A stretch of DNA of 64,000 nt, from the NCBI GenBank assembly GCA_023630585.1, contig CM042542.1:23357207-23421206 (forward strand). The letters run 5' to 3'. Shown here in pieces: positions 27,420-40,200 of this stretch (the stretch's first letter is position 1; the number at the start of each line of letters is the position of its first letter). The notes under the pieces are model-generated. The model ran no database searches. It had not been told where the DNA came from and saw nothing but the letters and a program-made list of their open reading frames with translations. The translations under genes were made by a program, and so were the position numbers. Origin of the DNA: Cranoglanis bouderius (taxonomy: Eukaryota > Chordata > Actinopteri > Siluriformes > Cranoglanididae).

Positions 27420-27765
27420 GGCTTCTGGTTAGCTTTAATAAAGTACTGGGACAATCCAAGTTCTTGTTTGAAATGATGCAGTCCCCCTCGCTGGACCTGG
27501 CAGCAGCTGTCAGTCTTGTTAAGGCATTACTCGACACTTTGCAGCAGTATAGGACTGAGGCCTTGTTTGAGGAGTCACTACATCAACTGGTGACCATGAT
27601 GATAGGGAAAGCTTTCAGAGATGTGTTCTATCCAGTACTCCACTCCGTGATGGGTGAACTCCAAAGACATTTCTCTAAACCAAATTGTAAAATTCTGAGA
27701 GGAATCCAAGCATCTCATCCACAAAGCAACAGCATCGGTGTTGGATATTTTGTGTGAAAGCAGAT
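27420..27765 (+). pseudogene. hAT transposase C-terminal (dimerisation) fragment
   Basis: The plus-strand frame reads MMQSPSLDLAAAVSLVKALL then DTLQQYRTEALFEE, and after a deletion VFYPVLHSVMGELQRHFSK with ILRGIQASHPQS. This is the order found in ZMYM1-like hAT transposases (..QS.SLDL..AV.LV..L..TLQ..R....F... and YYPVLD.M..EL..RFS...C.I..GI.AL.P.S). The middle of the domain is deleted and the ends are missing. Confidence 0.7.
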
Positions 27766-28214
27766 GAACTGATAACAAACAAGTATATGTGCTTAAGTTC
27801 CATTCAACTGCCCCTTTTAATTTGTTTGTTTTTGTTTATATTATCAGATGATTAGATGGAGAACGTGGAATTTTTTAATATTAATGTTAATGTTAATTAA
27901 TGTTTAATGTTAATGTTACATTATACAGCAAATGTTATGAGAAATTGTGTTTAGACTTGTTCATACACAATGTGTTAATCTTCCAAAATGTGTTGTTGCT
28001 GTTATTGTTATATTGTTACTGTAATTATAATTTGTTATAATAATTCATCTATTGATGGCTTGTCTGTTTATTGAGGATTCAGTATGGTTGCAGAACGGTT
28101 CTGGAAATTAGGAGGTTATGGGAAGGCTGGGGGAACGTTAGGGGAACGAACGTAAACGAACCTAAAACAAACATTTTATTTCCATTAAAAAAAATGACCA
28201 AAAACATTCTGGGA
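27766..28214. other. Spacer with dispersed-repeat scrap
   Basis: GGGGGAACGTTAGGGGAACG and CATTCTGGGAACCAAAAAC at about 28128-28225 resemble a common teleost GGAACGTT-type dispersed repeat. No gene is seen. Confidence 0.3.
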
Positions 28215-28392
28215 ACCAAAAACTGTTAGTTGGGATGGCACCATACAGAGGAGAATAGAAGATATGTCGGAGGACATAAAGCAGCAGACAGTAACACACA
28301 TTAAGCCCAGTGACTATTGTGCACTCCAACTAGACGAATCAACAGATGCATCCGATCATGGCATCCTGAGTTTGAGACACTTATCAAAATGA
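28215..28392 (+). pseudogene. hAT/BED-type transposase fragment
   Basis: The plus-strand reading IQRRIEDMSEDIKQQTVTHI then CALQLDESTDASDHGILSL matches the segment of GTF2IRD2/ZBED-like hAT transposases around LDESTD. Only about 55 codons remain. Confidence 0.65.
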
Positions 28393-28620
28393 AATCACAC
28401 CCTCAGGTTTCCCACTGATTTGCACAGGCTATGATCTCCGCTCTGTTCCTCAGTGTAGAACCCGGTGTGGATCCAGGGTGCAGAGGAAGACTCAGGAGAC
28501 ATCTTTATTTGCACCTTCAACAACTCAATAAAAAACAAATAAACGAGAAAAAAAAAACACTGAAAAAGGGCCGTCACTAGCTCATGGCTTTCACCTGTTC
28601 CAGGTCAACTTCACGCTCAG

Positions 28621-28647
28621 CATCTCTCTCTCTCTCTCTCTCTCTCT
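28621..28647. repeat. (CT)n microsatellite
   Basis: About 27 bp of CT dinucleotides. Confidence 0.9.
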
Positions 28648-28979
28648 AAAGCCACACATTATTTAGAGAACTAACTGTAATGTTGTGTTGAGCATCATGT
28701 TATCTACCTTCACCACAGAAAAGCTGGAGGAGTTGAATTTGCGCTCTCCATTTGGCCTGAATGATGCCCTCAGATGAGACACCTCCACCTGGTCTCCCAA
28801 GTGGATCTCCACCAGGACACATCAAGGCTGTGCTGCCCACATTTACACATTGTACCACCTGTACCTGGAGAAGTGGTAACAAATGGTAACATTAATGCAA
28901 TGCAGGCGAATAAAAATAAGGAATAACGTCAGCCAGTCATTATTACAGCAATAAACCATGAGAGGGTTACACACAGACT
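28648..28979. other. Spacer
   Basis: A minus-strand frame at 28882-28700 has no recognised features. Nothing else is supported. Confidence 0.25.
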
Positions 28980-28984
28980 TGAGT

Positions 28985-30185
28985 GGTTTATTGCTTTGTT
29001 TATAAAGCGGTCAGTTTGAGTCCTGGATGCTGATTGGTCAATAGCCGTGGTTTATTCACGATAAAGACCTCCTCACCACACTTCAGTGTGTATCACTGCA
29101 CAGCAGCCATAGAGACCAATGTTCTGTTAACTTTTTCCATGTCCGAAACTTTAAAAATGCTGCTTTATGAGCAGTCAGTCCCTCCAGGATTCCAGGATCG
29201 CAGAAATGAACGCAAAATCAAACAAACTCTGCGATATTCAGAGGAGCGTGCATTTTTTTTTCAAAAATTACTACAGATTTTTTGCAGATTTTGGCCAAGA
29301 CGTGTCATGTGACATCATCACAACACACACTCAGCCAAAGCCCTCTTCTGATCACGTGCATCTAACATGAGTACAGCTAAAAGGTCTCATTTACCAACAA
29401 ACATCACTGCAAAAGACACAATTTCATGCGATTGCAATTTCGCCAATTCAAGTAGATTTCTGCAAAAAAGCACAAGAAAAAGTTGCATCGCAAAAAAAAA
29501 AAAAAAAAGCCACAGCAAAATCGAGCATTTTTGGCCACAACAATCCCAAAAAACTCTGTGAAATCCTGTATAGACTGAGCAGTGTTTAGAGGTAGGATGG
29601 CATCGTGGACCCCTAGAAGCTGGTCTGAAATCAGTTTCCACATGAGGTAAACACTGTGTTAAACCAGTGATTTGACTGATTAGGCAGCGAGGCGGCTGCT
29701 TTTGGTTTTACAATCAGACTCGGACACGTTGACTGTTTAAATCTTATAGCGGAAAAATGCTGCTTTAATAAAATGACGAATTTGCTTAATAAATAATATT
29801 TTATTGCATAACATTTGTGTCCTTATATTTGTATTATGTGGTCACCGTTCTGTAAAAGCAATCAGGAACTTGAGGTACTCCGCTTCGTGTCGTGCTTAAC
29901 AACACCATACAGCCGTGACTATATTCACAATAAAGCATGGTTTCTCGTACCTTATTGCTTAAATAAAACAGCAGCAACAGCAATATGACACCCATGTTCA
30001 ATAAATATTACTAACAATATCAATGATCACAGTGAAGTTCCTTAGAGCATTCTATCAATGTAACAACATGTTAATACACAATGTGCTGTGACAGGTGTGC
30101 GATTACATTCATTTTACAGTGACTTAGAGCTCAGCTCGTCCAATCAGATTTCAGAGTCTATTTGTTTTATAATGCGCAATCAACC
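28985..30185. mobile_element. Probable DNA-transposon remnant carrying a nested MITE
   Basis: CTGATTGGTCAATAGCCGTG then GTTTATTCACGATAAAG near 29028-29065 has inverted-type partners in the right half (GACTATATTCACAATAAAGC, and TCCAATCAGATTTCAGAGTC near 30140). This suggests one element whose middle is interrupted. No transposase is seen. Boundaries are approximate. Confidence 0.35.
29175..29582. mobile_element. MITE-like element
   Basis: The left end CAGTCCCTCCAGGATTCCAG and the inverse of the right end CTCAGTCTATACAGGATTTC form imperfect terminal inverted repeats. The interior is A+T-rich with many TTTTTGC/GCAAAA words and an A17-type run (about 29490-29507). It encodes nothing. It resembles short teleost inverted-repeat elements. 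Confidence 0.5.
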
Positions 30186-30458
30186 CCCAACGGGGTAATC
30201 AGGACCCCAGTGTGAGGGGGGGCGGGGTGTCACGCATCTCCCTCAAGGATTTATTGAGCGATAATGACCAGCTGACTGAACATGGTGCCATTTATTACAT
30301 GACTACTTACAGAATAAATAAATAAATGTATAGGAAAGTTTTATTTGAGTGCATTGTGTGCATTTTAATAATAAATAGTGTAATAGAAATTAATCAAACA
30401 AAAAAAAATTAGAAATTAGAACTTTAGTAATTCACTCACTTTCTCTACCCTTACCTTT
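30186..30458. other. Spacer left of the reverse-transcriptase fragment
   Basis: Includes a C/G-rich patch (GTGAGGGGGGGCGGGGTGTC at about 30211), then A+T-rich sequence. No gene. Confidence 0.3.
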
Positions 30459-30748
30459 AGGGCCACATACCCCCAAAAGATACAACAACCTGTCTCTGAA
30501 CATGGACACAACAAAACAGATGGTTGTTGAGTTCAGGAGAGCACAGAGTGCAGAGCACTCTCCACTGAACATCAACGGATCCTCCGTGGAGATCGTCAAG
30601 AGCACCAAATTCCTTGGTGTTCACCTGGTGGAGAACCTCCCCGGGTCCCTCAACACCAGCTCCATCACAAAGAAAAAAGCCCATCTCCCTCCCCCCATCC
30701 TCACAACATTCTACAGAGGAACTGTTGAGAGCATCCTGAGCAGCTGGA
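30459..30748 (+). pseudogene. Rex1-like LINE reverse-transcriptase fragment, cut by the satellite array
   Basis: The plus-strand reading RYNNLSLNMDTTKQMVVEFR then EIVKSTKFLGVHLVENLPGS and ILTTFYRGTVESILSSW matches the thumb/C-terminal part of teleost Rex1-type LINE proteins (..K..E.VVDFR.., ..FKFLGVH.., ..FY...IESIL..). It breaks off at ESILSSW exactly where the tandem array starts. The shared junction is CAGCTGGA (30741-30748). An open frame continues into the array only because the array lacks stops. Confidence 0.8.
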
Positions 30749-31260
30749 GTCGAAAGAGCGAACACGAAACAGCTGGAGTCCAAAGAGCAAACACGACACA
30801 GCTGGACTCCAAAGAGCGAACACGACACAAATGGAGTCAAAACAACGCACACAAAACAGTGGGAGTCGAAAGAGCGAACACGAAACAGCTGGAGTCGAAA
30901 GAGCGAAGACGAAACAGCTGGAGTCGAAAGAGCGAACACGACACAGGCGTAGTCGAAACAGCGAACACGATACAGCGGGAGTCGAAAGAGCGAACACAAA
31001 ACAGCTGGAGTCGAAACATCGAACAGGAAACAGCGGGAGTCGAAAGAGCGAACACGGATCAGCTGGAGTCGAAAGAGCGAACACGAAACAGCTGGAGACG
31101 AAACAACGTACACGAAACAGCGGGAGACGAAACAAAGCACACAAAACAACTAGAGTCGAAACAGTGAACACGACACAGCTGGAGTCGAAAGAGCGCACAG
31201 CAAACAGCTGGAGTCGAAACAGCACACACGAAACAGCTGGAGTCGAAAGAGCGAACAGGA

Positions 31261-34200
31261 AACAGATGGAGTACAAAGAGCGAAAATGAAACAGCTGGAG
31301 TCAAAAGAGCGAACAGGAAACAGATGGAGTACAAAGAGAGAACATGAAACAGCTGGAGTAGAAAGAGCGAACACGAAACAGCGGGAGATGAAACAATGCA
31401 CACAAAACAGCTGGAGTCGAAAAAGCTGGTGTCGAAACAGCGGGAGACGAACCAACCCACACAAAATAACTGGAGTCGAAAGAGCGCACACGAGAGAGCT
31501 GGAGTCGAAACAGCGAACACGAAACAGCTGGAGTCGAAAGAGCGAAGACGAAACAGGCGTAGTCGAAACAGCGAACACGAAACAGCCGGAGTCGAAAGAG
31601 GGAACACGATACAGCGGGAGTCGAAAGAGCGAACACAAAACAGCCGGAGTCGAAAGAGCGAACACGAAACAGCGGGAGACGAAACAAAGCACACAAAACA
31701 ACTAGAGTCGAAACAGTGAATACGACACAGCTGGAGTAGAAAGAGCGCACACCAAACAGCTGGAGTCGAAACAGCACACACGAAACAGCTGGAGTCGAAA
31801 GAACGAACAGGAAACAGATGGAGTACAAAGAGCGAACATGAAACAGCTGGAGTCGAAAGAGCGAACAGGAAACAGATGGAGTACAAAGAGCGAACATGAA
31901 ACAGCTGGAGTCGAAAGAGCGAACAGGAAACAGATGGAGTACAAAGAGCGAACAGGAAACAGATGGAGTACAAAGAGCGAACATGAAACAGCTGGAGTCG
32001 AAACAGCGAACACAAAACAGCTGGAGTCGAAAGAGCGAACACGAAACAGCAGGAGTCGAAAGAGCGAACACGAAACAGCTGGAGTCGAAAGAGCGAACAC
32101 GAAACAGCTGGAGTCGAAAGAGCGAACACGAAACAGCTGGAGTCGAAAGAGCGAACACGAAACAGCTGGAGTCGAAAGAGCGAACACGAAACAGCTGGAG
32201 TCGAAACAGCGAACACGAAACAACTGGAGTCGAAAGAGCGAACACGAAACAGCAGGAGTCGAAAGAGCGAACACGAAACAGCTGGAGTCAAAAGAGCGAA
32301 CACGAAACAGCTGGAGTCGAAACAGCAAACACGAAACAGCTGGAGTCGAAAGAGCGCACACGAAACAGCTGGAGTCGAAAGAGCGCACACGAAACGGAGT
32401 CGAAAAAGCGAACACGAAACAGCTGGAGTCGAAACAGCGCACACGAAACAGCTGGAGTCGAAAGAGCTGGTGTCGAAATAGCGGGAGACAAAACAGCGGG
32501 AGATGAAACAATGCACAAAAAATAGCTGGAGTCGAAACAGCGAACACGAAACAGCTGAAGTGGAAAGAGCGAACACGAAACAGCGGTAGTCGAAAGAGCG
32601 AACACGGAACAGAGGTAGTCGAAAGAGCGAACACGGAACAGCTGGAGTCGAAAGAACGAACAAGAAACAGCTGGAGACAAAACAACGTACACAAAACAGC
32701 TGGAGTCGAAAGAGCAAACACGAAACAGATGGAGTACAAAGAGCGAAAACGAAACAGATGGAGTACAAATAGCGAAAACTAAACAGATGGAGTCGAAAGA
32801 GCGAACACGAAACAACTGGAGTCGAAAGAGTGCACACAAAACAGCTGGAGTCGAAAAAGCTGGTGTCAAAACAGCGGGAGACGAACCAACCCACACAAAA
32901 TAGCTGGAGTCGAAAGAGCGCACACGAAAGAGCTGGAGTCGAAACAGCGAAGACGAAACAGCTGGAGTCGAAAGAGCGAACACGACACAGGCGTAGTCGA
33001 AACAGCGAACACGATACAGCGGGAGTCGAAAGAGCGAACACAAAACAGCTGGAGTCGAAAGAGCGAACACGAAACAGCTGGAGTCGAAACGGCGAACACG
33101 GATCAGCTGGAGTCGAAAGAGCGAACACGAAACAGCTGGAGACGAAACAACGTACACGAAACAGCTGGAGTCGAAAGAGCGAACACGAAACAGCGGGAGA
33201 CGAAACAAAGCACACAAAACAACTAAAGTCGAAACAGTGAATACGACACAGCTGGAGTCGAAAGAGCGCACACCAAACAGCTGGAGTCGAAACAGCACAC
33301 ACGAAACAGCTGGAGTCGAAAGAACGAACAGGAAACAGATGGAGTACAAAGAGCGAACATGAAACAGCTGGAGTCGAAAGAGCGAACAGGAAACAGATGG
33401 AGTACAAAGAGTGAACATGAAACAGCTGGAGTCGAAAGAGCGAACAGGAAACAGATGGAGTACAAAGAGCGAACACGAAACAGCTGGAGTCGAAACAGCG
33501 AACACGAAACAGCTGGAGTCGAAAGAGCGAAAACGAAACAGCTGGAGTCGAAAGAGCGAACACGAAACAGCAGGAGTCGAAAGAGCGAACACGAAACAGC
33601 AGGAGTCGAAAGAGCGAACACGAAACAGCAGGAGTCGAAAGAACGAACACGAAACAGCTGGAGTCGAAAGAGCGAACACGAAACAGCTGGAGTCGAAAGA
33701 GCGAACACGAAACAGCTGGAGTCGAAACAGCAAACACGAAACAGCTGGAGTCGAAAGAGCGCACACGAAACAGCTGGAGTCGAAAGAGCGCACACGAAAC
33801 GGAGTCGAAAAAGCGAACACGAAACAGCTGGAGTCGAAACAGCGCACACGAAACAGCTGGAGTCGAAAGAGCTGGTGTCGAAATAGCGGGAGACAAAACA
33901 GCGGGAGATGAAACAATGCACAAAAAATAGCTGGAGTCGAAACAGCGAACACGAAACAGCTGAAGTGGAAAGAGCGAACACGAAACAGCGGTAGTCGAAA
34001 GAGCGAACACGGAACAGCTGGAGTCGAAAGAACGAACAAGAAACAGCTGGAGACAAAACAACGTACACAAAACAGATGGAGTCGAAAGAGCAAACACGAA
34101 ACAGATGGAGTACAAAGAGCGAAAACGAAACAGATGGAGTACAAATAGCGAAAAATAAACAGATGGAGTCGAAAGAGCGAACACGAAACAACTGGAGTCG

Positions 34201-37200
34201 AAAGAGTGCACACAAAACAGCTGGAGTCGAAAAAGCTGGTGTCAAAACAGCGGGAGACGAACCAAAACACACAAAATAGCTGGAGTCGAAAGAGCGCACA
34301 CGAAAGAGCTGGAGTCGAAACAGCGAACACAAAACAGCTGGAGTCGAAAGAGCGAAGACGAAACAGCTGGAGTCGAAAGAGCGAACACGACACAGGCGTA
34401 GTCGAAACAGCGAACACGATACAGCGGGAGTCGAAAGAGCGAACACAAAACAGCTGGAGTCGAAAGAGCGAACACGAAACAGCTGGAGTGGAAACAGCGA
34501 ACAGGAAACAGCGGGAGTCGAAAGAGCGAACACGGATCAGTTGGAGTCGAAAGAGCGAACACGAAACAGCTGGAGACGAAACAACGTAGACGAAACAGCT
34601 GGAGTCGAAAGAGCGAACACGAAACAGCGGGAGACGAAACAAAGCACACAAAAAAACTAGAGTCGAAACAGTGAATACGACACAGCTGGAGTCGAAAGAG
34701 CGCACACCAAACAGCTGGAGTCGAAACAGCACACACGAAACAGCTGGAGTCGAAAGAACGAACAGGAAACAGATGGAGTACAAAGAGCGAACATGAAACA
34801 GCTGGAGTCGAAAGAGTGAACAGGAAACAGATGGAGTACAAAGAGTGAACACGAAACAGCTGGAGTCGAAACAGCGAACACGAAACAGCTGGAGTCGAAA
34901 GAGCGAACACGAAACAGCTGGAGTCGAAAGAGCGAACACGAAACAGCTGGAGTCGAAAGAGCGAACACGAAACAGCTGGAGTCGAAAGAGCGAACACGAA
35001 ACAGCTGGAGTCGAAACAGCGCACACGAAACAGCTGGAGTCGAAAGAGCTGGTGTCGAAATAGCGGGAGACAAAACAGCGGGAGATGAAACAATGCACAA
35101 AAAATAGCTGGAGTCGAAACAGCGAACACGAAACAGCTGAAGTGGAAAGAGCGAACACGAAACAGCGGTAGTCGAAAGAGCGAACACGGAACAGCTGGAG
35201 TCGAAAGAACGAACAAGAAACAGCTGGAGACAAAACAACGTACACAAAACAGCTGGAGTCGAAAGAGCAAACACGAAACAGATGGAGTACAAAGAGCGAA
35301 AACGAAACAGATGGAGTACAAATACCGAAAACTAAACAGATGGAGTCGAAAGAGCGAACACGAAACAACTGGAGTCGAAAGAGTGCACACAAAACAGCTG
35401 GAGTCGAAAAAGCTGGTGTCAAAACAGCGGGAGACGAACCAACCCACACAAAATAGCTGGAGTCGAAAGAGCGCACACGAAAGAGCTGGAGTCGAAACAG
35501 CGAACACAAAACAGCTGGAGTCGAAAGAGCGAAGACGAAACAGCTGGAGTCGAAAGAGCGAACACGACACAGGCGTAGTCGAAACAGCGAACACGATACA
35601 GCGGGAGTCGAAAGAGCGAACACAAAACAGCTGGAGTCGAAAGAGCGAACACAAAACAGCTGGAGTCGAAAGAGCGAACACGAAACAGCTGGATTGGAAA
35701 CAGCGAACAGGAAACAGCGGGAGTCGAAAGAGCGAACACGGATCAGTTGGAGTCGAAAGAGCGAACACGAAACAGCTGGAGACGAAACAACGTACACGAA
35801 ACAGCTGGAGTCGAAAGAGCGAACACGAAACAGCGGGAGACGAAACAAAGCACACAAAAAAACTAGAGTCGAAACAGTGAATACGACACAGCTGGAGTCG
35901 AAAGAGCGCACACCAAACAGCTGGAGTCGAAACAGCACACACGAAACAGCTGGAGTCGAAAGAACGAACAGGAAACAGATGGAGTACAAAGAGCGAACAT
36001 GAAACAGCTGGAGTCGAAAGAGCGAACACGAAACAGCTGGAGTCGAAAGAGCGAACATGAAACAGCTGGAGTCGAAACAGCGAACAGGAAACAGATGGAG
36101 TACAAAGAGCGAACACGAAACAGCTGGAGTCGAAAGAGCGAACACGAAACAGCTGGAGTCGAAAGAGCGAACACGAAACAGCTGGAGTCGAAAGAGCGAA
36201 CACGAAACAGCTGGAGTCGAAAGAGCGAACACGAAACAGCAGGAGTCGAAAGAGCGAACACGAAACAGCTGGAGTCGAAAGAGCGAACACGAAACAGCTG
36301 GAGTCGAAAGAGCGAACACGAAACAGCTGGAGTCGAAAGAGCGAAGACGAAACAGCTGGAGTCGAAAGAGCGAAGACGAAACAGCTGGAGTCGAAAGAGC
36401 GAAGACGAAACAGCTGGAGTCGAAAGAGCGAAGACGAAACAGCTGGAGTCGAAAGAGCGAACACGAAACAGCTGAAGTGGAAAGAGCGAACACGAAACAG
36501 CGGTAGTCGAAAGAGCGAACACGGAACAGCTGGAGTCGAAAGAACGAACAAGAAACAGCTGGAGACAAAACAACGTACACGAAACAGCTGGAGTCGAAAG
36601 AGCGAACACGAAACAGATGGAGTCGAAAGAGCGAACACGAAACAGCAGGAGTCGAAAGAGCGAACACGAAACAGCTGGAGTCGAAAGAGCGAACACGAAA
36701 CAGCTGGAGTCGAAAGAGCGAACACGAAACAGCTGGAGTCGAAAGAGCGAACACGAAACAGCTGGAGTCGAAAGAGCGAACACGAAACAGCTGGAGTCGA
36801 AACAGCGAACACGAAACAGCTGGAGTCGAAAGAGCGAACACGAAACAGCTGGAGTCGAAAGAGCGCACACGAAACAGCTGGAGTCGAAAGAGCGCACACG
36901 AAACGGAGTCGAAAAAGCGAACACGAAACAGCTGGAGTCGAAAGAGCTGGTGTCGAAATAGCGGGAGACAAAACAGCGGGAGATGAAACAATGCACAAAA
37001 AATAGCTGGAGTCGAAACAGCGAACACGAAACAGCTGAAGTGGAAAGAGCGAACACGAAACAGCGGTAGTCGAAAGAGCGAACACGGAACAGCTGGAGTC
37101 GAAAGAACGAACAAGAAACAGCTGGAGACAAAACAACGTACACAAAACAGCTGGAGTCGAAAGAGCAAACACGAAACAGATGGAGTACAAAGAGCGAAAA

Positions 37201-40200
37201 CGAAACAGATGGAGTACAAATAGCGAAAACTAAACAGATGGAGTCGAAAGAGCGAACACGAAACAACTGGAGTCGAAAGAGTGCACACAAAACAGCTGGA
37301 GTCGAAAAAGCTGGTGTCAAAACAGCGGGAGACGAACCAACCCACACAAAATAGCTGGAGTCGAAAGAGCGCACACGAAAGAGCTGGAGTCGAAACAGCG
37401 AACACAAAACAGCTGGAGTCGAAAGAGCGAAGACGAAACAGCTGGAGTCGAAAGAGCGAACACGACACAGGCGTAGTCGAAACAGCGAACACGATACAGC
37501 GGGAGTCGAAAGAGCGAACACAAAACAGCTGGAGTCGAAAGAGCGAACACGAAACAGCTGGAGTGGAAACAGCGAACAGGAAACAGCGGGAGTCGAAAGA
37601 GCGAACACGGATCAGCTGGAGTCGAAAGAGCGAACACGAAACAGCTGGAGACGAAACAACGTACACGAAACAGGTGGAGTCGAAAGAGCGAACACAAAAC
37701 AGCGGGAGACGAACCAAAGCACACAAAACAACTAGAGTCGAAACAGTGAACACGACACAGCTGGAGTCGAAAGAGCGCACAGCAAACAGCTGGAGTCGAA
37801 ACAGCACACACGAAACAGCTGGAGTCGAAAGAGCGAACAGGAAACAGATGGAGTACAAAGAGCGAACATGAAACAGCTGGAGTCGAAAGAGCGAACAGGA
37901 AACAGATGGAGTACAAAGAGCGAAAATGAAACAGCTGGAGTCGAAAGAGCGAACAGGAAACAGATGGAGTACAAAGAGCGAACATGAAACAGCTGGAGTC
38001 GAAAGAGCGAACACGAAACAGCGGGAGATGAAACAATGCACACAAAACAGCTGGAGTCGAAAAAGCTGGTGTCGAAACAGCGGGAGACGAACCAACCCAC
38101 ACAAAATAGCTGGAGTCGAAAGAGCGCACACGAAAGAGCTGGAGTCGAAACAGCGAACACGAAACAGCTGGAGTCGAAAGAGCGAAGACGAAACAGCTGG
38201 AGTCGAAAGAGCGAACACGACACAGGCGTAGTCGAAACAGCGAACACGAAACAGCCGGAGTCGAAAGAGGGAACACAAAACAGCTGGAGTCGAAAGAGCG
38301 AACACGAAACAGCTGGAGTCGAAAGAGCGAACACAAAACAGCCGGAGTCGAAAGAGCGAACACGAAACAGCCGGAGTCGAAAGAGGGAACACGAAACAGC
38401 GGGAGACGAAACAAAGCACACAAAACAACTAGAGTCGAAACAGTGAATACGACACAGCTGGAGTCGAAAGAGCGCACACCAAACAGCTGGAGTCGAAACA
38501 GCACACACGAAACAGCTGGAGTCGAAAGAACGAACAGGAAACAGATGGAGTACAAAGAGCGAACACGAAACAGCTGGAGTCGAAAGAGCGAACAGGAAAC
38601 AGATGGAGTACAAAGAGCGAACATGAAACAGCTGGAGTCGAAAGAGCGAACAGGAAACAGATGGAGTACAAAGAGCGAACATGAAACAGCTGGAGTCGAA
38701 ACAGCGAACACGAAACAGCTGGAGTCGAAAGAGCGAACACAAAACAGCGGGAGACGAAACAAAGCACACAAAACAACTAGAGTCGAAACAGTGAACACGA
38801 CACAGCTGGAGTTGAAAGAGCGCACAGCAAACAGCTGGAGTCGAAACAGCGAACACGAAACAGCTGGAGTCGAAAGAGCGAACACGAAACAGCTGGAGTC
38901 GAAAGAGCGAACACGAAACAGCTGGAGTCGAAACAGCGAACAGGAAACAGATGGAGTACAAAGAGTGAACATGAAACAGCTGGAGTCGAAAGAGCGAACA
39001 GGAAACAGATGGAGTACAAAGAGCGAACACGAAACAGCTGGAGTCGAAACAGCGAACGCGAAACAGCTGGAGTCGAAAGAGCGAACGCGAAACAGCTGGA
39101 GTCGAAAGAGCGAACGCGAAACAGCTGGAGTCGAAAGAGCGAACGCGAAACAGCTGGAGTCGAAAGAGCGAACGCGAAACAGCAGGAGTCGAAAGAGCGA
39201 ACACGAAACAGCTGGAGTCGAAAGAGCGAACACGAAACAGCTGGAGTCGAAACAGCGAACACGAAACAGCTGGAGTCGAAACAGCGAAGACGAAACAGCT
39301 GGAGTCGAAACAGCGAACACGAAACAGCTGGAGTCGAAACAGCGAACACGAAACAGCTGGAGTCGAAACAGCGAACACGAAACAGCTGGAGTCGAAAGAG
39401 CGAACACGAAACAGCAGGAGTCGAAAGAGCGAACACGAAACAGCAGGAGTCGAAAGAGCGAACACGAAATAGCTGGTGTCGAAAGAGCGAACACGAAACA
39501 GCTGGAGTCGAAAGAGCGAACACGAAACAGCTGGAATCGAAAGAGCGAACACGAAACAGCTGGAGTCGAAACAGCGAACACGAAACAGCTGGAGTCGAAA
39601 GAGCGCACACGAAACAGCTGGAGTCGAAAGAGCGCACACGAAACGGAGTCGAAAAAGCGAACACGAAACAGCTGGAGTCGAAAGAGCTGGTGTCGAAATA
39701 GCGGGAGACAAAACAGCGGGAGATGAAACAATGCACAAAAAATAGCTGGAGTCGAAACAGCGAACACGAAACAGCTGAAGTGGAAAGAGCGAACACGAAA
39801 CAGCGGTAGTCGAAAGAGCGAACACGGAACAGCTGGAGTCGAAAGAACGAACAAGAAACAGCTGGAGACAAAACAACGTACACAAAACAGCTGGAGTCGA
39901 AAGAGCAAACACGAAACAGATGGAGTCGAAAGAGCGCACAGCAAACAGCTGGAGTCGAAACAGCACACACGAAACAGCTGGAGTCGAAAGAGCGAACACG
40001 AAACAGCTGGAGTCGAAAGAGCGAACACGAAACAGCTGGAGTCGAAAGAGCGAACACGAAACAGCTGGAGTCGAAAGAGCGAACACGAAACAGCTGGAGT
40101 CGAAAGAGCGAACACGAAACAGCTGGAGTCGAAACAGCGAACACGAAACAGCTGGAGTCGAAAGAGCGAACACGAAACAGCTGGAGTCGAAAGAGCGAAC

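Noticed and set aside
30502..31167. Chimeric protein of reverse transcriptase fused to satellite-encoded repeats
   Set aside because: The frame crosses the junction only because the satellite is stop-free; the RT part is a truncated relic with no sign of a functional gene.
32288..38428. Open frame of 2,046 codons on the minus strand, and similar long frames on both strands throughout 30.7-64 kb
   Set aside because: They arise because the 29-bp unit has no stop in any frame. Many overlapping frames of the same repeat exist on both strands, starts sit at CpG-decay variants, and no splice, codon-bias or domain evidence supports a protein.
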